Source: Methylobacterium sp. WSM2598 (GTDB lineage: Bacteria; Pseudomonadota; Alphaproteobacteria; Rhizobiales; Beijerinckiaceae). From it: a stretch of 48,680 nt of DNA. Below the pieces are notes generated by a model. The model saw only the letters and a list, made by a program, of their open reading frames with translations, made no database searches and had not been told where the DNA came from. Shown in pieces: positions 8,058 to 18,400 of this stretch. A program made the translations under genes and the position numbers. Each line of letters begins with the position of its first letter. Position 1 is the first letter of the stretch. The stretch covers positions 1,478,361-1,527,040 of the forward strand of contig NZ_KB900609.1 in the NCBI RefSeq assembly GCF_000379105.1, written 5' to 3'.

Positions 8058-10979
8058 ATGCAGTTCGTGCCCCTCCGTCCTCGTTCTGCCTATCCCCTGC
8101 GCGGTGCGGTCGGCATCACCTTGCTCACTGCCTTTCTCCTGGTGACTCTCGGCGCGTGGCAGATCATGCGCTCACGCGACGCTGCTCTCGCGGACGCGCG
8201 CAAGGACGCCCGCAATCTCAGCCGTTCACTGGCCCAGCACGCCGAGCGCACCATCGAGGCCGTGGACCTCATCCTCTCGGGCACGACCGAGTGGGTCGAG
8301 GGCAACCCTGATCGAGCAACCCTGGGGAGTTTTCTCGTCCGCCGCACCGGGACCATTGCGCAGGTGCGCAATATCGCCATCACCGATGCGAGCGGCTCGT
8401 GGATTGCCGACTCCCTCTCGCCGCATCCCCCCCTCAGCAGCGCCGATCGGCCTTACTTCGCTTGGCTCCGAGATCACCCGGAAGACCGGGCCATGTTCAT
8501 CGGTGCGCTGATCCGCAGCCATTACGATCAGAAGCCGATCCTCCCTCTCGCGCGGCGGCTGAACAATTTCGATGGCTCGTTCGCCGGCGTCGTTGTGGCC
8601 GAACTGGAGCCGGACTACTTCGCACAGTTCTACGCGACCTTCGGCCTAGGCGAGCGAGGGACGATCGGGTTGTGGAGCTCGAACGGCAGGCTCCTCTCGC
8701 GAGACCCAGCGGCACCGACCGAGAGCCAGGACAAGGACTTCTCGTCCACGCCTCTCTTCCACAACCTGAGACGCATCTCGACCGGCGTCTACGACGCACC
8801 ACCGGCACCCATCGATGGCGTCAAGCGCATCGTCGCCTACGAGCGGCTGGTGAAGTACCCCGCCTTGGTGGTCACGGCCGGGATCGCGACCGATGACGCC
8901 CTCGCGGCTTGGCGGCGGGAGGCGCTCGTCCAGGCCAGCGCGATCAGCACGGCGGTGCTCGCTCTCGTCGGGCTCGGTGTCGGCCTCGGGCGGCGCGACC
9001 GGCGCGTGCGGGCCGCCGAAGCCGAGGCGCGCGCGAGCGCGGACCTGCTCGCTGTGACGCTCGAGAACATGGACCAAGGTCTGATGATGATCGATGCCGA
9101 CGATCGGGTCCAGGTCTGCAACCGGCGCGCCCTGGAACTCCTCGATCTACCCCCTGCCTTCATGGCGCGAAAGCCAACTTTCACGGCGGTGCGCAATCAC
9201 CAGCTCGCGCACAACGAGTTCGCCCATTCCGACGAGGCCTTCCGCACCTGGGTGGCCACGGCGGGACTCGAGCCCAGGGAGCACACCTACGAGCGCGAGC
9301 GTCCGAACGGCACCGTTCTGGAGATCCGCACCGTGCCCCTGGCGGGCGGTGGTGCGGTGCGAACCTACACCGACATCACCGCCCGGCATGGCGCGGAGCG
9401 GGCCCGGCGTGAGAGCGAGGCCCGCTACAAGGTTCTCGCCGACAACGTCTCCGACCTGATCGTCCTCGGCCACGCCGACGGGCGCCGCTCCTACATCTCG
9501 CCCTCGGTGCACGCCATGCTCGGCTACGCGGTCGAGGAGGCGCACCGGATCAGGGTGCGCGACTGCCTTCACCCGGATGATCTGAACCGGGTGTCGGCGG
9601 CAGCAGCGAGCCTCTCCCGGGAGAGGCCGACCGCCTCGGTCGTGTTCCGCCTCAAGCACAAGGCGGGGCACTACGTCTGGGTCGAGGCCGCGTACAAGCG
9701 GATCGAGGACGCCGACGAGGTCACCATCGTCACCGCCATCCGGGACGTCACCCAGCGGGTCCGTCAGGAACGCCACCTGGAGCGGGCCAGGGTCGAGGCG
9801 GAGGCTGGCGCCCGGGCCAAGGCCGAGTTCCTGGCCAACATGAGCCACGAGCTCAGGACGCCGCTCACCGGCATGCTCGGCGTGCATGATCTCTTGGCCG
9901 ACGACGCCTCGCTGCCGGACGCCCAGCGGCACCTGGTCGGGCTGGCGCAGGAGGCCGGGCGCTCGCTCCTGGCCATCGTCAACGACATCCTGGACTTCTC
10001 CAAGATCGAAGCCGGCCAGATGGCGATCGAGAGCGTGCCTTTCTCTCTGCGGGCGCTCGTCGAGAGCTGTCGGGCCCTGGTCGCGGAGAGCGCCAAGGAC
10101 AAGCCGCTCCGGATGGTCACGGACATCGAGGGTGACGCGCCTGACCGGTTCGTCGGCGATCCGACCCGCTTGCGCCAGATCCTGCTCAACCTCGCCAGCA
10201 ACGCCGTGAAGTTCACGCCGAGAGGTGAGATCACGATGCGGGTTGGCTTCGCGGCGAGCACCGGGCGAGTGCGGGTCGCGGTCACGGACACTGGCATCGG
10301 CATCCCGGCCGACAAGCTGCCCCTGCTGTTCGAGCGGTTCAGTCAAGCCGACGCTTCGACCACCCGTCGCTACGGCGGCACGGGCCTGGGTCTGGTGATC
10401 TGCAAGCGTCTCGTGGAACTCATGGGGGGCACGATCGGCGTGGAGAGCGTTCCTGGGCGAGGCTCGACCTTCTGGTTCGAACTGCCGCTGCCCTTGGCCG
10501 AGTCGGATCGACAGGGTCAGGCCGCGCCGCAAGTCCTCGCGGGTCCTGTTGCCCGCGGCCACCGGATCCTGGTTGCCGAGGACAACGAGATAAACCAGGA
10601 GGTGATCCGCGCCGTGCTGAGCCGCCGGGGCTACGAGGTCGTGCTTGTTGAGGACGGGGCTCAAGCCGTGGAGGCGATCAAGACAGGACCGGCCTTCGAC
10701 ATCGTGCTCATGGACGTGCAGATGCCGGTGCTCGACGGGCTTGGTGCAACGGCTGCGGTGCGGGCGTGGGAGCGTGCGCAGGGTCGGCCTCCGATGCCGA
10801 TCGTGGCGCTCACGGCGAATGCCATGAACGAGGATGCAGAGCGGTGTCGGGCCGGTGGCATGGACGCCCACGTCGGCAAGCCGATCAAGTGGACGGAACT
10901 GTTCGATGTCATTGAGCAGCTGTGTTCCGCGCCCAATCGAGACACGCCACCTGCACCTCACTTGCAAATCGGAATGTAA
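8058..10979 (+). CDS. Hybrid sensor histidine kinase with receiver domain
   Basis: A 973-aa inner-membrane sensor. An N-terminal membrane helix (about 17-36) and a second near 295-312 flank a periplasmic dCache-like sensor (about 40-290). A PAS domain of the PAS_7 kind follows ([20 protein letters not shown], about 330-445), then a second PAS (about 455-570). The dimerisation domain has phospho-acceptor His597 in [13 protein letters not shown]. The ATPase domain carries [16 protein letters not shown] and GGTGLGL. A C-terminal receiver domain has acceptor Asp886 in [11 protein letters not shown] and a conserved Lys in HVGKP. It lacks an HPt domain, and no response regulator or HPt gene lies nearby, so it is an orphan whose output partner is elsewhere. 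The ATG at 8058 has only a weak ribosome binding site. Confidence 0.93.
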   Translation: MQFVPLRPRSAYPLRGAVGITLLTAFLLVTLGAWQIMRSRDAALADARKDARNLSRSLAQHAERTIEAVDLILSGTTEWVEGNPDRATLGSFLVRRTGTIAQVRNIAITDASGSWIADSLSPHPPLSSADRPYFAWLRDHPEDRAMFIGALIRSHYDQKPILPLARRLNNFDGSFAGVVVAELEPDYFAQFYATFGLGERGTIGLWSSNGRLLSRDPAAPTESQDKDFSSTPLFHNLRRISTGVYDAPPAPIDGVKRIVAYERLVKYPALVVTAGIATDDALAAWRREALVQASAISTAVLALVGLGVGLGRRDRRVRAAEAEARASADLLAVTLENMDQGLMMIDADDRVQVCNRRALELLDLPPAFMARKPTFTAVRNHQLAHNEFAHSDEAFRTWVATAGLEPREHTYERERPNGTVLEIRTVPLAGGGAVRTYTDITARHGAERARRESEARYKVLADNVSDLIVLGHADGRRSYISPSVHAMLGYAVEEAHRIRVRDCLHPDDLNRVSAAAASLSRERPTASVVFRLKHKAGHYVWVEAAYKRIEDADEVTIVTAIRDVTQRVRQERHLERARVEAEAGARAKAEFLANMSHELRTPLTGMLGVHDLLADDASLPDAQRHLVGLAQEAGRSLLAIVNDILDFSKIEAGQMAIESVPFSLRALVESCRALVAESAKDKPLRMVTDIEGDAPDRFVGDPTRLRQILLNLASNAVKFTPRGEITMRVGFAASTGRVRVAVTDTGIGIPADKLPLLFERFSQADASTTRRYGGTGLGLVICKRLVELMGGTIGVESVPGRGSTFWFELPLPLAESDRQGQAAPQVLAGPVARGHRILVAEDNEINQEVIRAVLSRRGYEVVLVEDGAQAVEAIKTGPAFDIVLMDVQMPVLDGLGATAAVRAWERAQGRPPMPIVALTANAMNEDAERCRAGGMDAHVGKPIKWTELFDVIEQLCSAPNRDTPPAPHLQIGM

Positions 10980-11703
10980 TGAAAACGACCGGACACTTCT
11001 GGCGAATTCGGCGGCTACGCCGCGAGGGCCTTGAAGCGTGAGGTGCGCGTAGCGGCCGCAGCGAGAATCAAGCGGCGAGGCGATCGTGCTCTTGAGCCAT
11101 GTCGATGAACTTTACGCAAGAGTGAGCGTCGATGGCGGGTCGATCGTGGAGGCGATCCGGTCAATGAACCCGCTGACCAGAAAACTTGCGAATGGCAGCC
11201 GCTTCTCGGCCCAGGACGAGACCGAGTACGGGTATTGCCGGGGCGCGGTAGGCTGATCATCGGGTCTCCTACTCTGCCCTCACGACTTCGGGGCTGGGAG
11301 GCAGAACCCGGGGCGGCCGGGCAACGTCCCGGACCTGCAGAGACAGCGACGTCGAGAAGGCCTCGCCCGCGGCGGGGCCTTCTTCGCGTCAGAGCATGGC
11401 GAACAGGTCGAGCTGCACCGGGCTTTGATGCCGCCGCGGCCGGCCGCGCTTCCTCGACGGAGCCCACTCCGGGGGCGCCTGCCCCGGCCTGCCGTGCGGC
11501 ACCGCTCCAACTGCTCGGCAGCCGTTTGGTGGCGGGCGGCGTGCCGAGCTTTGGCGGGGGCGGGAAGCCCCGGCGCATCATGCTCGGCTCGCGCCGGTCC
11601 TCCGCCCCAAGCGCGACCGGCGCCATTTGGCCCGGGAAGCTTGCTGTTGCTGCGCGCTTCGTCATGTCTAAACTAAGAGGAAAAGCACAGCCGGAGAAGC
11701 GCC
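10980..11703. other. Gene-poor interval with a coding-like fragment and a hairpin
   Basis: No complete gene is supported. A plus-strand stretch ending in TGA near 11255 reads naturally (VDELYARVSVDGGSIVEAIR, then NPLTRKLANGSRFSAQDE) but has no start codon or known motif, so it may be a gene remnant. A strong hairpin at 11356-11382 is listed separately. Confidence 0.4.
11356..11382 (+). terminator. Intrinsic-terminator-like hairpin
   Basis: A 12-bp stem (GAAGGCCTCGCC with GGCGGGGCCTTC, one G-T pair) closes a 3-nt CGC loop and is followed by TTCGCG. It lacks a long T run, which is common in GC-rich genomes. It could end transcription from the coding-like fragment upstream or from the kinase gene. 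Confidence 0.45.
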
Positions 11704-11916
11704 ATGCAGACCCTGGTATACGGTATACAAAAGGACCGTGAAGGTTGGAGCGTTTGTGCTTCTCGGACGGGGAAACCAGTCCTGCTCGATGGGCAGCCTC
11801 AAACAGGACTCTCGCTTGAGGTTGCCTCGCAGCTCGCCGCGTCGCTGGAGATCATGGATTTCCTGCGTGCCGAGCGCGCCACTTGGATGATCACCAACTG
11901 TGCGACGGTTCACTAG
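11704..11916 (+). CDS. Small hypothetical protein, 70 aa
   Basis: ATG 11704 follows a good ribosome binding site (GGAGAAG, six bases away). The product begins MQTLVYGIQKDREGWSVCAS and ends ERATWMITNCATVH. It looks like a compact soluble protein of a kind seen as small hypotheticals in Methylobacterium; I know no function. Its stop codon (TAG, 11914-11916) lies inside the first bases of the 106-bp repeat element at 11913, so the element may have supplied the stop and trimmed the original C-terminus. Confidence 0.5.
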   Translation: MQTLVYGIQKDREGWSVCASRTGKPVLLDGQPQTGLSLEVASQLAASLEIMDFLRAERATWMITNCATVH

Positions 11917-12018
11917 AGCATTTTCCGACGAAGTGGATGCCGGTTCGTCGCAGAACATGCGGCAAGATCAAAGATCGAGAGCGGCACCCGGTTGCAACGG
12001 GATCGGGTGCCGCTCTAG
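11913..12018. repeat. 106-bp double-hairpin dispersed element, copy 1
   Basis: The element is bounded by ctagagc and gctctag, which form a terminal inverted repeat. Its left half is a hairpin (gcattttccgacgaa with ttcgtcgcagaacatgc, one mismatch here). Its right half is a perfect 12-bp stem, gagcggcacccg with cgggtgccgctc. A second copy of exactly the same length lies at 30881-30986. I recall this as a frequent intergenic repeat in Methylobacterium genomes; the two copies here are visible directly. Confidence 0.85.
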
Positions 12019-12110
12019 CCCGCGACATCGACGGCGTCTGCAATCCCCGCCGGCGCCATTCCGCGCTCGGCTTCCTCAGCCCCGTCCAGTTCGAGAGGCG
12101 GCTCCTCAAC
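12016..12110 (+). mobile_element. IS3-family transposase C-terminal relic
   Basis: The plus-strand reading RDIDGVCNPRRRHSALGFLS followed by PVQFERRLL matches the conserved C-terminus of IS3-group OrfB transposases (Y/C-N-x-R-R-H-S-A-L-G-x-L-S-P). Only about 30 codons survive and the catalytic DDE core is absent, so this is an inactive remnant. It abuts the right end of the 106-bp repeat. Confidence 0.7.
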
Positions 12111-12170
12111 CGCTCTCCACTTTCCCGAAGCAGGATCGTCTCTCTTGAGCCACCCTGATGTTTGATCCCA

Positions 12171-12332
12171 GAGTTTGATGCGGCCGCCGGCTTCGTGCGC
12201 TGGATCCACGGTGGTGAGATCATCGACCCCGCCGCGTTCGAGGGCGTGGATGGGCTCGACGCTCCGGCGCTCGCGGACGCCGTCGAGAAGCGCCCCGCAA
12301 CTCAAGTGCATGCAAGGTCATCAGGGACGTAG
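12171..12332 (+). other. Coding-like fragment, no start codon
   Basis: A 53-codon open stretch ending at TAG 12330-12332 reads EFDAAAGFVRWIHGGEIIDP, then AAFEGVDGLDAPALADAVEK. Residue and codon choice look protein-like, but I recognise no family and find no start. It may be the tail of a gene cut by the IS3 relic. Confidence 0.3.
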
Positions 12333-12369
12333 ACCTTGTCAGAAAGAAGCATTCGTTCGCAAGGTGGTC

Positions 12370-12399
12370 GCGGGGGAGCCGCGATTGCAGTTCCCCCGC
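12370..12399 (-). terminator. Hairpin just past the end of the 2159-aa adhesin gene
   Basis: Perfect 8-bp arms (gcggggga and tcccccgc) flank a 14-nt loop, starting 7 bp beyond the stop codon of the minus-strand adhesin. The position fits a transcription terminator, although no T run follows. Confidence 0.5.
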
Positions 12400-12405
12400 A
12401 GGTCT

Positions 12406-15400
12406 TCAGACGAGGTGCCAGCCGCTATGAGCGGGATCAAGCGCAACGTGCGTGCTTCCACCCAGCGCCACATCGCCATCTACGTCTGTGGCTTTTACTT
12501 CAAAATTAAAGCTGTCCTTCTCCGGCGTTTGGATGATCTCGGTGAAGAACGTGCCCACTCGGACACCGATGTTATCAGGGATGGACCCGTTCTTCGCTGC
12601 AGCGGGCGAGAAATCGAACTGGACGACAGCGTAATCAAAGTAGTCGTTCGCCCCCTGCAGGCCTGCGGTGCCAGTTGCTGTGCCATCATCGAACAGGTCG
12701 ATGTTGTGCGCTTTGTTGTCCGTCAGCGTGAGCCCAGTCTTGTCGACCGCGCCGTTGGTGATGTGCTCCGAGGTCTTCCGCCAGCCTTCGTCCACAAGGC
12801 TGCCGTCGGTGCGATACAGCCAGTAGTGAATATTGACGTTAGGGATATTCCCGATGCCATAGACATCGAAGCTGAGATGCTTCAGGTGGTCGAGACCGCC
12901 TGTCTGATCCGGGTGCGTCGGCGCCAGGTAATCCACCCGGAACCCCTCATTGGGGTTGATCTGGGACGCTTGCCCTCCCTTGATACCGAAGCCGATGTTG
13001 TTGGTGTTGACGTCATCCGCGTCGGAGGCCGCGCCATTCTGCTTGGGGTCCAGGGCGGCGGTGTAATCAGCTTTCCAGACCGTCACGCCACCGACGACCG
13101 AACTCGTTGCCTTGATCGCCTTGCTCGGGTCGAAGATCAGACCGTCGATCTTGACCGAGCCGCCGTAGTCGCCGGTCAAGGTAGCCGTCACGGTCTCCGT
13201 GGGGGAGCCTGAAGGCAGCTTCTCGAAGGCAATCTTCTGCGGCAGGCCGTCCGGTGCATTCACAACACTGACGGTGTATCCCGTGTCCGTTACATCAAGT
13301 GAGTAAATCGGTTTGGTAAGGGGGTCGAGGCTCTTGACGTAGTCAATGTGAGCTGCACTCGTTTGATTTGCGAGGAGGCCCTCGTGCGACGACGCATCGA
13401 AGCTCGAGATCGTTACGCTCGTGCCAGGGACGTCGTTGTGGAAGTCAACTTTGAATGTGTCGTTGCCCTGGATGCCATTTCTATACTGCAAGATCATGTC
13501 ATCGACGGCTTTGGTGCCGCCAGCCACCGTTGTCTCGATGAATTCTGGGGTCGCATCCTTGAAACTGATGTTGCCGCTCACGTCGATTTCTTGAGTCTTG
13601 GTGTCGCCGTCGCCATCCGTCGCCGTCGCAATGAGGTGCAGCGCATTGGCTGACAGCGTGGCGAGGGACGTGTTAACGGCGTGCTTGATCGCGATGCTCT
13701 GCGTCAGCGAGGCGTTTCCGGAGCTATCCAGCGCGAGGGTGAACACCGTGGTGCCGGCGGCGTCCGTCTCCTTGCCGGTGATGGTCTTTCCATCCGCCGA
13801 CAGGGTCAGGAACACTTGCTTTCCGTTCACATCGGTGAGGCCGCTGTTCGTGCTCTTGATCGCGAATTTGTAGTCCAGAGAGCCCGCGCCGTCCGCACCG
13901 AAGGTCGGTGTGGCGAAGTAGTCGGCAAAGCTGCCTGTGAACGCTTGCTTCAGCTGAGCGTCATCGGCGGTCACCGAGCCTGTACCCGACTTCGTGGCGA
14001 GCGAGGGGCCGTCGTCGTTGAAGGTCATGAGGTCGGAGATTGAGATCGTCCGTGAGGCTGAGTCGTGATCTCCGTCCGTGATCGTCGCGGAGAGGCTGAT
14101 GAGGCCCGCCGCCAGCGTCGCCCCATCGTTCGGGTCAAGCTTGTTGTTCTGGACCACCGATCGCGCTTGCGTCAGCGTGACCTTGCCGTTCGCCAGGGTG
14201 ACGGTGAAGACGACGTCGTTGTTGGCGTTGACGCCGTCGACTTCCGTGGCGCTGATGGTCCTCAGCGCCACACCCGACTGCGTGAGCGTATCGACCAGGC
14301 CGGTCGGGGTCCCGTCTGACGCTGCCGCTAGGCTGTAGGTGGTCGTGGCCCCGATCGAGTCGGCACCCGGCTTGCCGATGAACAGGCCGGTGATGTCCTG
14401 TTGCGAGGTGACCAGAGCCGAGTTCGGCGTTGAGCCCGTGCCGAGGCCGCTCTCATCCACGATGAACGACACCTTGGTGCCACTAAGCGCAATCGTCGGC
14501 TTGTCATCGGCGAAGGTCAGATTGACCGCCTCCGATGCCGCGGCTTTGTCGCCGTCCCCGTCCGTCGCCGTCGCGGTGACCTGGATCTTGCCAGTCAGCG
14601 ACGCCGTATCCGAGTTCGCGTCGTGGTCGATCGCGGCCGCCTGGGTCAGGCTGACCTTGCCGGTCACGTCGACCGACACGGTGAACACGCTGCCCTTCGA
14701 CGTGTAGCCGACGACGCTGCCGTTCTCCGTCTTGAGCTGGACGGCCTCACCGCCCGACATCAAGCCGCTGTCACCGGCCGAGCAGGTCAGGCTGTACGTG
14801 GTCGTGCCGTTGGAATCGGCCCCGTACTGGGCCGCGGCGAAGTCGCTCGCCGACACGGAAGGCGTGTTGAGCGCCGCGTCGCTGCTGGCCAGGGCCACCG
14901 CCGTCGCGCCTTGCTTCAGCGCGATGGACGGACCGTCGTCGCTGAAGGTCATGCTCGCCGACAGATCCGCGCCGGCCGCCTTCGCGTCGCCGTCCGCGTC
15001 AGTGATCGTGGCCGTGACCGTGATCAGCTGCGGGGTCAGCGTGACGGTGTCATTCGGGTTTGACGTGTCCCCATGCTTGACGGCGCGCAGCTGAGTGAGG
15101 GTGGCATCGCTGCCCGAGAGCGTGACCGTGAACACGACGTCGCCGTGCCCGTTCACGCCATCGACCTCCGTGCCGCTGACGGCTTTCAGCGTGACCTGCT
15201 CCCCGGTGAGCGTGTCCAGGAGGTTGGTCGCCGTGCCGGTGGTGGCCGTCAGAGCGTAGGTCGTAGTGCCCGCGCCGTCGGCTCCGTACTTGCCGTCGAA
15301 CAGGGCCAGGATCGAGTGCTTGTCGCCGACGTTCAAGCTCGACTCATCCACCGCGAACGCAACCGTGCTGCCGGTCGCGGTGATCGAGGGCTTGCTGTCG

Positions 15401-18400
15401 GTGAATGACAGGTTCACGCCTTCCGAGGCGCTGGCCTTATCGCCGTCGGAATCGGTGACGGTGCATGTCACGGTGAGGGCACCGGTCAGATTAACCGCGT
15501 CGGCGGCCTGATCAACGGCCTTGAGTTGCGTCAGGGTGACCTTGCCACCAGCATCCACCGAGACGGTGAACACGTCCCCATCCGCGGTCGCGCCGTGGAC
15601 GACCCCTGACCCGTCGATCGACAGCTTGATCGGCTTCGTGCCGCTGGTCAGGGCGGTGCTGCTGCCGCCGGTCAGCGCCAGCGCGAACGCCGTGCTGCCC
15701 GCACCATCGTTGCCGTAGGCGGTGATGAAGGCCGTCGCCTGGCTTGCCGCCCCGGCGCCGCCCAGGCTGTCATCGCTGGTGGTCAGGGTCACCGAGGGTG
15801 CGGCGGCCGTCGCGGTGGGCGTTGCGTCGCCGAATGCCAGGTTCAGGGCCGTCGTGGCTGCCGACGAGACGTCGCCGTCCGAGTCGGTCGCTGAGGACGA
15901 GAGCGAAATCGCACCGGTCAGCGATGCGGTGTCGGAGCCCACCTGGTGGTCGATGGTGGCTGACTGCTTGAGCGTAACCTGCCCTCCGCTGAACGAGACG
16001 CGGAAGACTTCGGTCGTGTCGGCCTTGCCGACCACGTCGGCGCCATCCGCCACGAGCGTGATCGCGGAGCCGTGGGACGTCAGACCCGTGGTGGCGGCAT
16101 TGATGACGAGCGCCGAGTGGGTCGCACCCGCACCGTCGGCACCGTAAGCCGGCGTGATGGTCACCGCCTTCGTGTCCGTCCCGAGCGTCGCGTCACTGGT
16201 GCTCAGCGAGGCCGACGCATCGGCCGTGATCGTCGGCTTGTCATCGGCGAAGGTCAGATTGACCCCCTGCGACGCAGGAGCTGAGGTCGAGCCGTCACCG
16301 TCCGTCGCGACGGCGCTGATGCTGATCGCGCCGTTCAGGCTGGCCGTGTCGGAGCCCGCGGCATGGTCGATGGCCTTGAACTGCGTGAGCGTGACCTGAC
16401 CTGACGGATCGACCGACACGGTGAACACGTCACCGTCCGAAGTCGCGCCATGGATCACGCCCCCGGCATCTTTCGACAGGCTGATCGCCTTGCCGGCCGA
16501 CGTGAGACTCGTGCTGCCCGTGCCGATTAGGCTGTAGCTGACCGAGCCGGCTCCATCCGGTCCGTAGTCCGGCGTGAACGTGGCCGCCTTCACGTCGTGG
16601 CCCGAGGGCCCGAGATTCGCATCGCTGGTGGCGAGCGAGACTGGCCCTGAGCCGGTGATGGTCGGAGCACCGTCCGCGAATGACAGATTGATCTTGTCGC
16701 TGGCCGACGCCGCGTCGCCATCCCCGTCCTTCACGGTGGCCGTCAGGGAGATCGCCCCATTCAGGGTGCGCGCCGTCCCGCCGCTGTGGTCGAGCGCGGC
16801 CGACTGGACGAGTGTCAAGGCACCGCTGCCCGTCGAAGACACCGTGAACACCAGGACGCCGTCGCTGGTCTTGCCGACCACGTCGGCGCCGCTCATGGAC
16901 AGGGTGATCGCTTTGCCGCCGGACGTCAGGCCGGTAGCAGCCGTGTTGATCGTAAGGGCATAGGTCGTAGTGCCGGCGCCGTCCGCGCCGTATCCGATGG
17001 TAAACGACGCGGTCCCCTGGCCGGCGATGCTGCTGCCGTCCGTGCTGGAGAGGCTCACGTCGGAGCCCGCGACCGCGGTCGGACCGTCGTCCTTGAAACT
17101 TATCTTATCGGAGATCGAGACGGAGCCGGTCGCGTGGTCGCCGTCCTTGTCCGTAACCGTTTGGCTCACCTGAATCAGGCTGGCGGCCATCGCCACGGCG
17201 TCGTCGGGATCGCTGGTGCCCGGATGGTCGAGATGACCACTCTCCGTGACCGTCACATCGCCGGTGCTGGAATTCACGCTGACGGAGAAGATGACCTTAC
17301 TGTTGCTCGCCGTATAGCCTTCCACGACGCCGTTGGACAGGCGCAGCAGAACGTCCTCACCGCCGCTCTTCAAGCCGCTCTTGCCGGCCGTGGCACTTAG
17401 CGCGTAAGCGATCGTATCGGTCCCGTCGGGGCCGCCGCTCGCGGTGAACGCCGCCGCAACGCTGTGGTGATCACTGGAATTCGGGGTGCTTTCGTCCACG
17501 ATCCAGGCGCCGACCTGCGTTGCGTCGGTCGTGACAGACGGCCCCCCGTCGAGAAAGTGAACATGCGAGCCGAGTTCGACGACCGTATTCTGGACCGTCG
17601 GCGGTGCTGTATAGATCAGGTGGCCAACATCGAACCCCTTGGAGCCGACATTTTCGACCGTAAGGCGGTCGAAGGTCCCGATCTTGTTCACGACTTCGAC
17701 CGTCCAGTTCAGCTGAACGCCCTTCACGGTCACGGCCGAGGCCGAGCCGACGCCGGAGATCGTCAGGCCGTTCGCATTGGCGACATTGCCGCCCAGGTAG
17801 ACGACATTGCCGCTCGCGTCCTTGACGCGAACCGCCTCGATCGTAACCACCGTGTCGTTCTTGCCAAGATCAGCGAAGAAATTGGTTGCATCATCATCCG
17901 GCGCATTCGCCTGGATCGCCGTCACCTTGACATCGGCCGTGGTGCCTCCGCCCTGGATCTGAGTGATCCCAAATCCAGCGTTGGTGATGTTGTGATTGTG
18001 GCTAGAGAAGGAACCCGTCGGGTCCGATCCTGCGCCGGCGACGCCGTTTCGCACGTAGTCGAGTCGGATGCCGGCCCCGTTGGGTGGTGCCGTGACCGAT
18101 TGGCTGCCGACGCCAAAGCCGGTCGTGCTGATGTTCAACCGCTGGGACAGGTAGTCCTCATGGATGGTTGTGCTCGGGTCGTCGCTGTTGAACGCGGTCA
18201 CCAGGACGCTAAGGTCCTGTGAGTTGGATGGCGGCGTGACGATGGCGTAAACGGGCGCGCCGGATGACGCTGTGCTGAAGGTCGTGTTCTCGTTAGTGAC
18301 CGACTCGCTGGAGGCGACGAACAGCTTCTGTGTCAGCGCCTGGAAATCATTGGCGTCAATTTTGTCAACGCCCACGTTCGTGATCGCTGCGTATTGTGTG

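Noticed and set aside
9147..10967. 606-codon minus-strand frame opposite the histidine kinase
   Set aside because: It lies wholly antisense to a gene with complete kinase motifs, its product is rich in His, Arg, Asp and Gly without fold-like patterns, and such mirror frames are usual in GC-rich genes.
12175..13212. 345-codon plus-strand frame over the adhesin C-terminus, and further plus frames up to 18777
   Set aside because: They are antisense to the 2159-codon repeat gene, repeat with the same period as that gene and have no motifs of their own.
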